A DNA stretch of 6,212 nucleotides from Nitrospirota bacterium. GTDB lineage: Bacteria; Nitrospirota; Nitrospiria; Nitrospirales; NS-4. A program made the translations under genes and the position numbers. Below, in pieces: positions 3,483 through 6,212 of this stretch. The stretch's first letter is position 1. Each line of letters begins with the position of its first letter. The notes beneath the pieces were generated by a model, which saw nothing but the letters and a program-made list of their open reading frames with translations, was not told where the DNA came from and made no database searches. The DNA is taken from NCBI GenBank assembly GCA_005877565.1, contig VBOK01000237.1, positions 1 through 6,212 on the forward strand, in the 5' to 3' direction.

Positions 3483-6212
3483 TGCGCCTACCGCATTTGC
3501 TGTATGTAAAGAAGATCTGTGATCCTACAGGCCCAAGAGCACGTCGGAAGAACTTCCCGATGTTGAAGCTGAAGTGCCCAGTTGGATCTGTGTAGATAAG
3601 AGGATTGTTCAAAGCATAGGTATAGCGATTGAGCTCTTGCGGATCACGCGGATTGGGTACGATCGTGTCAGCGCTAATAAATCTTCCGAGCGTGGCATCG
3701 TAGTAGCGGGCGCCGTAGAAGTACAGGCCCGTGCTGTCATCCAGTTCCTTGCCGGTGTACTTATAGGGCACGTCAGTTGGCGGGGTAGTCACGCTGGTAT
3801 TGATGCGCGTGGCGCCATAGGGGTAATAGGCCAGGTTCTCTTCGACCACGCCTGTCGTCCCATTCGTGATCACGCTGCTAGAGCCCAGGTGGTCCTGATG
3901 GTAGTAATCCACCAGGCCATTCGTGACCTGCTTGATGGCGATGTGCTGGCTTCCCACAAAGATGTACTTCACGCACGTCGCGTTGTCGCACTCGTACAGC
4001 TTGCCGATGTAGCGCACCGTCGTGGTGCCTGCGATCTTCTTCACCCGCCCGCCGTCACCGTCATAGACCAACGTGGTCGTCACACCGCCGCTCGTGATGC
4101 TGGTCGGCCGGTTCTCGTAATCCCACGTGAGCGTCCGCCCGGCCCCGCCGATCATGTTGCCGTTGTTATCGTAGGTGTAAGTGTTCGAGCCCGCCGTGCT
4201 GACCGCATGCGGCTGCACGCTGCTGCCACCGCTCGTGGGGTATGTATATGTCCCCACCAAGGGGTTCGACAGCATGTTCCCGATCTCATCGTAGCTGTAC
4301 GTCTGACTGCCATACGGTCCCGTAGCGCTGGTGAGGCGATTCAATTCGTCGTAGCCGAAGGTCTGATTGCCGTTGACTGCATCCGTGATACCGCTGACAT
4401 TCCCGCCGCTGTCGTAGCTATACGTGAAGTTCTGATAGACCGGGTTCACCCCCAACACCGTCTGCAGCGTGCAGAGCCGGAAGTTCTGCTGCGTGCAAGT
4501 GGCATTGCCGCTATTCGAGTACGTGTAGGTGGTGACCACGCCGTTGCCAAAGGTCAGCGTCCCTGGCTGGCCCAGCGCGTTGTAGCCCGCGTACAGGCCG
4601 TAGTTCGTGGCGCCTTCATAGACCATGAGGAGGAATGGGCCGTTGTAAGCGTAACTCACGACAGCATTGTCAGGATAGGTGATGGTGAGCACCCGGCCCA
4701 GCGTATCGTAGCTGGACTGCGTGGTGTAAGTCGTGCCGTCCAGTGACTTGTCCGTGCGAGTCCTGCGGCCCAGCGTGTCATAGTAAAAGAGTACGGAGCC
4801 TGACTGATCCTGCACGCCGGTCAGTCGGCCCTTGCCGTTGTTGGTGACCGCATCGTAGATGTACATCACATCGCCGCTGCCCAGAGGCTTCTGGGTCCCG
4901 TAGTCCTTCTGTACACGGCGGTTGAGCGCGTCGTAGCGGAAATAGATGTTCTGGGTCTTGGCGTCTGTCTGTTGCGTCAGGTTGCCCGCCGCATCGTAGG
5001 CATAGGTCCAGTTCCCCATGTCCGGATCGTGCATGGCGGTCTTGCGGCTCAAGGAATCGTACGACATGGTACTCTGGTTGCCCTTGGCGTCAGTCACCGT
5101 GAGCAAATTCCCCAGCACGTCGTACTGATAGGTCATCGTCGCATAGGGCGTCCCGGCCGATGTGTCGCAGATGCTGGACGTGCCGGTATATTCCTCGACC
5201 TTCGCTAAACGCCCATACGCGTCGCGCGTTTCTCGTCGGCGGTGATTGTTCGGGTCAATCGTCACCGTCACCCAGTTGCTCGTGCAGCTCAAAATCCGGC
5301 TCGCGTCCGGATTGGTGACCTGGATCACGCGCCCGACCGGATCGTAGACAAACGACTTCCAGGACGGCGCGTCGAGGCCGTAGAAGTAGGGTAAGGAGGT
5401 CTGTAAGACTGCCCCTCGCGCGTTGTATTGGGTCTGGGCGGCAATGGTCTTGCTGTCCGGGCCGGTCTTCTTCTCGATGATCGTGCGCCCCAAGCCGTCG
5501 AAATAGATCCAGGTGGACAGCCCGGCCTGCGTGTTCGTCTGAATGTTCTGTGAGCCGACCGTGCCGAAGCTGTTATACGACGTGCTCGTCCAACCGCCGT
5601 CCGGGAAATTCACCTGGGTCTTGCGGCCGAAGACATCATAGGTCGTGGAGATCACCGCATTGTTCGGATCGGTCACGCTCTTGACCTGGCCGTAGAGGCC
5701 GTTATCGGCTGCCACTCCATCCACGCCGTAATACTGCGGCGTCTTCTGCTGGCCTAGCTGATTGGTGACAACCTTGGGGAAGGTAAAAAAGCCGTCATAG
5801 CTCATCGTCGTCGTATTGCCATTCGCATCGCGCGTGCAGATGAGATTGCTGTAACTGTCGTAGGCCATCCGTGTCTCAGGGCTTGTGCCGCCATTAAGCC
5901 AGCGCACCGTGCGGGTGAGATTGCCCAGAGTCGGCGTTTGGTTGGTGGACCCGACGGTGCAGTCCGTCACACCATCGTAGTAGAAGGACGTCTGTGCTGC
6001 TTGATTGGATGTCCCGATCCCCTGATAGATCGTCTCGGTCGACGGCAAGCCCACGATCCAAGCCGTCGTGTTGGGGGAAAACGTCCGGACGACAGTCCGA
6101 TCATCGGTAGTGTCGCTGAGATCCCCGTATTGATCCTCTCGGGTGACGTTGCCGTAACTGTCGTAGGTGTAGATCGTGCGCGTTTGCTTACCGCAGGCGC
6201 TGCCATCACAGA
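3409..6212 (-). CDS. RHS/YD-repeat protein, N-terminus beyond the window, frame broken at the C-terminus
   Basis: The frame is open from the right edge (first whole codon 6210-6208, residues CDGSACG) to a TAG at 3409, giving 933 visible residues. A GTG at 6054 is not a real start, because YD repeats (IYTYDSYGNVTREDQYGD) already precede it. Repeats of the form YDxxGR/YDxxGN with following D-P/D-x-x-GN run through the protein (YDVFGR, YDPVGR, YDVLGN, YDAAGN, YDTLGR, YDELNR). Family knowledge says these build the hollow RHS shell. The end is the RHS-associated core: YHQDHLGS, YKYTGKELDDSTGLYFYGARYY, LGRF, LNRYTYALNNP and DPTG (visible residues about 770-879). The segment near the right edge (NTTAWIVGLPSTETIY) resembles large SpvB/TcdB-like RHS proteins, so the full protein may exceed 1,500 residues. 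The last 28 residues (CGRRSGRGDC onward) are Cys/Arg/Trp-rich and look out of frame. RHS proteins act as secreted or surface toxin carriers; the toxin here is not identified. Confidence 0.93.
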   Translation of the reverse strand, partial: CDGSACGKQTRTIYTYDSYGNVTREDQYGDLSDTTDDRTVVRTFSPNTTAWIVGLPSTETIYQGIGTSNQAAQTSFYYDGVTDCTVGSTNQTPTLGNLTRTVRWLNGGTSPETRMAYDSYSNLICTRDANGNTTTMSYDGFFTFPKVVTNQLGQQKTPQYYGVDGVAADNGLYGQVKSVTDPNNAVISTTYDVFGRKTQVNFPDGGWTSTSYNSFGTVGSQNIQTNTQAGLSTWIYFDGLGRTIIEKKTGPDSKTIAAQTQYNARGAVLQTSLPYFYGLDAPSWKSFVYDPVGRVIQVTNPDASRILSCTSNWVTVTIDPNNHRRRETRDAYGRLAKVEEYTGTSSICDTSAGTPYATMTYQYDVLGNLLTVTDAKGNQSTMSYDSLSRKTAMHDPDMGNWTYAYDAAGNLTQQTDAKTQNIYFRYDALNRRVQKDYGTQKPLGSGDVMYIYDAVTNNGKGRLTGVQDQSGSVLFYYDTLGRRTRTDKSLDGTTYTTQSSYDTLGRVLTITYPDNAVVSYAYNGPFLLMVYEGATNYGLYAGYNALGQPGTLTFGNGVVTTYTYSNSGNATCTQQNFRLCTLQTVLGVNPVYQNFTYSYDSGGNVSGITDAVNGNQTFGYDELNRLTSATGPYGSQTYSYDEIGNMLSNPLVGTYTYPTSGGSSVQPHAVSTAGSNTYTYDNNGNMIGGAGRTLTWDYENRPTSITSGGVTTTLVYDGDGGRVKKIAGTTTVRYIGKLYECDNATCVKYIFVGSQHIAIKQVTNGLVDYYHQDHLGSSSVITNGTTGVVEENLAYYPYGATRINTSVTTPPTDVPYKYTGKELDDSTGLYFYGARYYDATLGRFISADTIVPNPRDPQELNRYTYALNNPLIYTDPTGHFSFNIGKFFRRALGPVGSQIFFTYSKCGRRSGRGDCWRRCRWRYCWRPPGREPE
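3483..3524 (-). other. Frame break between RHS core and tail
   Basis: The core frame makes sense up to about ...SQIFFTYS, and the +1 frame makes sense from ANAVGAVVGG. The +1 frame has a TAG at 3527-3525, so the switch must occur downstream of it. Removing one A from AAA (3498-3496) gives ...TYSNAVGAVV; removing one T from TTT (3510-3508) gives ...IFLHTANAVG. Either restores one continuous protein. This fits an extra base in the genome or a sequencing or assembly error. No known programmed frameshift signal is evident. Confidence 0.8.
3577..3603 (-). other. RHS core boundary motif P-x4-DPTG
   Basis: The residues PLIYTDPTG fit the PxxxxDPxG pattern that marks the end of the RHS core. In several RHS proteins this is where the C-terminal tip is released by self-cleavage (established for the family). 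The Asp and Pro are present here; the usual final Leu is His. The tip therefore starts at about base 3576. Confidence 0.7.

Noticed and set aside
3574..4746. 390-residue plus-strand open frame
   Set aside because: It is antisense to the YD repeats. The repeated TAC-GAC type codons read backwards give a long open, Val/Arg/Ile-rich frame with no domain sense.
1..6212. CRISPR array, tRNA, rRNA or insertion sequence
   Set aside because: I saw no regularly spaced repeat array, no cloverleaf or rRNA-like segment, and no transposase or terminal repeats.

Overview
This 6.2 kb window is bacterial. All recognisable genes lie on the minus strand, so transcription runs from high to low coordinates. GC content differs by region: by hand count, sampled lines of the RHS core are about 60-65% GC, while the RHS tail and the lipoprotein gene are about 50%. 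A sigma54-dependent (NtrC-type) regulator, a stand-alone receiver protein and a lipobox lipoprotein indicate a Gram-negative-type organism. The style of the regulators and of the RHS protein recalls Nitrospira/Nitrospirota or deltaproteobacterial genomes. That is an impression from memory and was not tested.

Right part (about 2364-6212): an RHS/YD-repeat protein enters from beyond the right edge. It carries many YD repeats and ends its core with the classic RHS-associated core motif and a P-x4-DPTG hinge. Just after the hinge the frame breaks. The core frame degenerates into 28 Cys/Arg/Trp-rich residues and stops at 3409, while the +1 frame continues as a sensible 214-residue glycine-rich C-terminal segment (2838-3482). 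One lost base would rejoin the two, so this is either a disrupted RHS gene or a sequence error. Immediately downstream is a 148-residue lipoprotein (2364-2810), in the position where RHS/polymorphic-toxin loci usually carry an immunity or accessory gene.

Middle (2032-2363): an intergenic region with no convincing gene. It holds an 18-bp direct repeat with a 22-bp period, a perfect TTGACA box inside a small inverted repeat, two TTGCAAG boxes 19 bp apart, and a 7-bp-stem inverted repeat. Several of these are plausible control elements for the regulator operon that follows.

Left part (1-2031): a two-component output operon. A single-domain receiver protein (1543-2031) is followed after 21 bp by a full-length sigma54 activator (REC, AAA+, Fis-type HTH). 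Three bases after the activator's stop, a new reading frame begins with a signal-peptide-like N-terminus and leaves the window at base 1. No histidine kinase is visible. The link between the regulator operon and the RHS locus is adjacency only; no functional connection is shown by the sequence.
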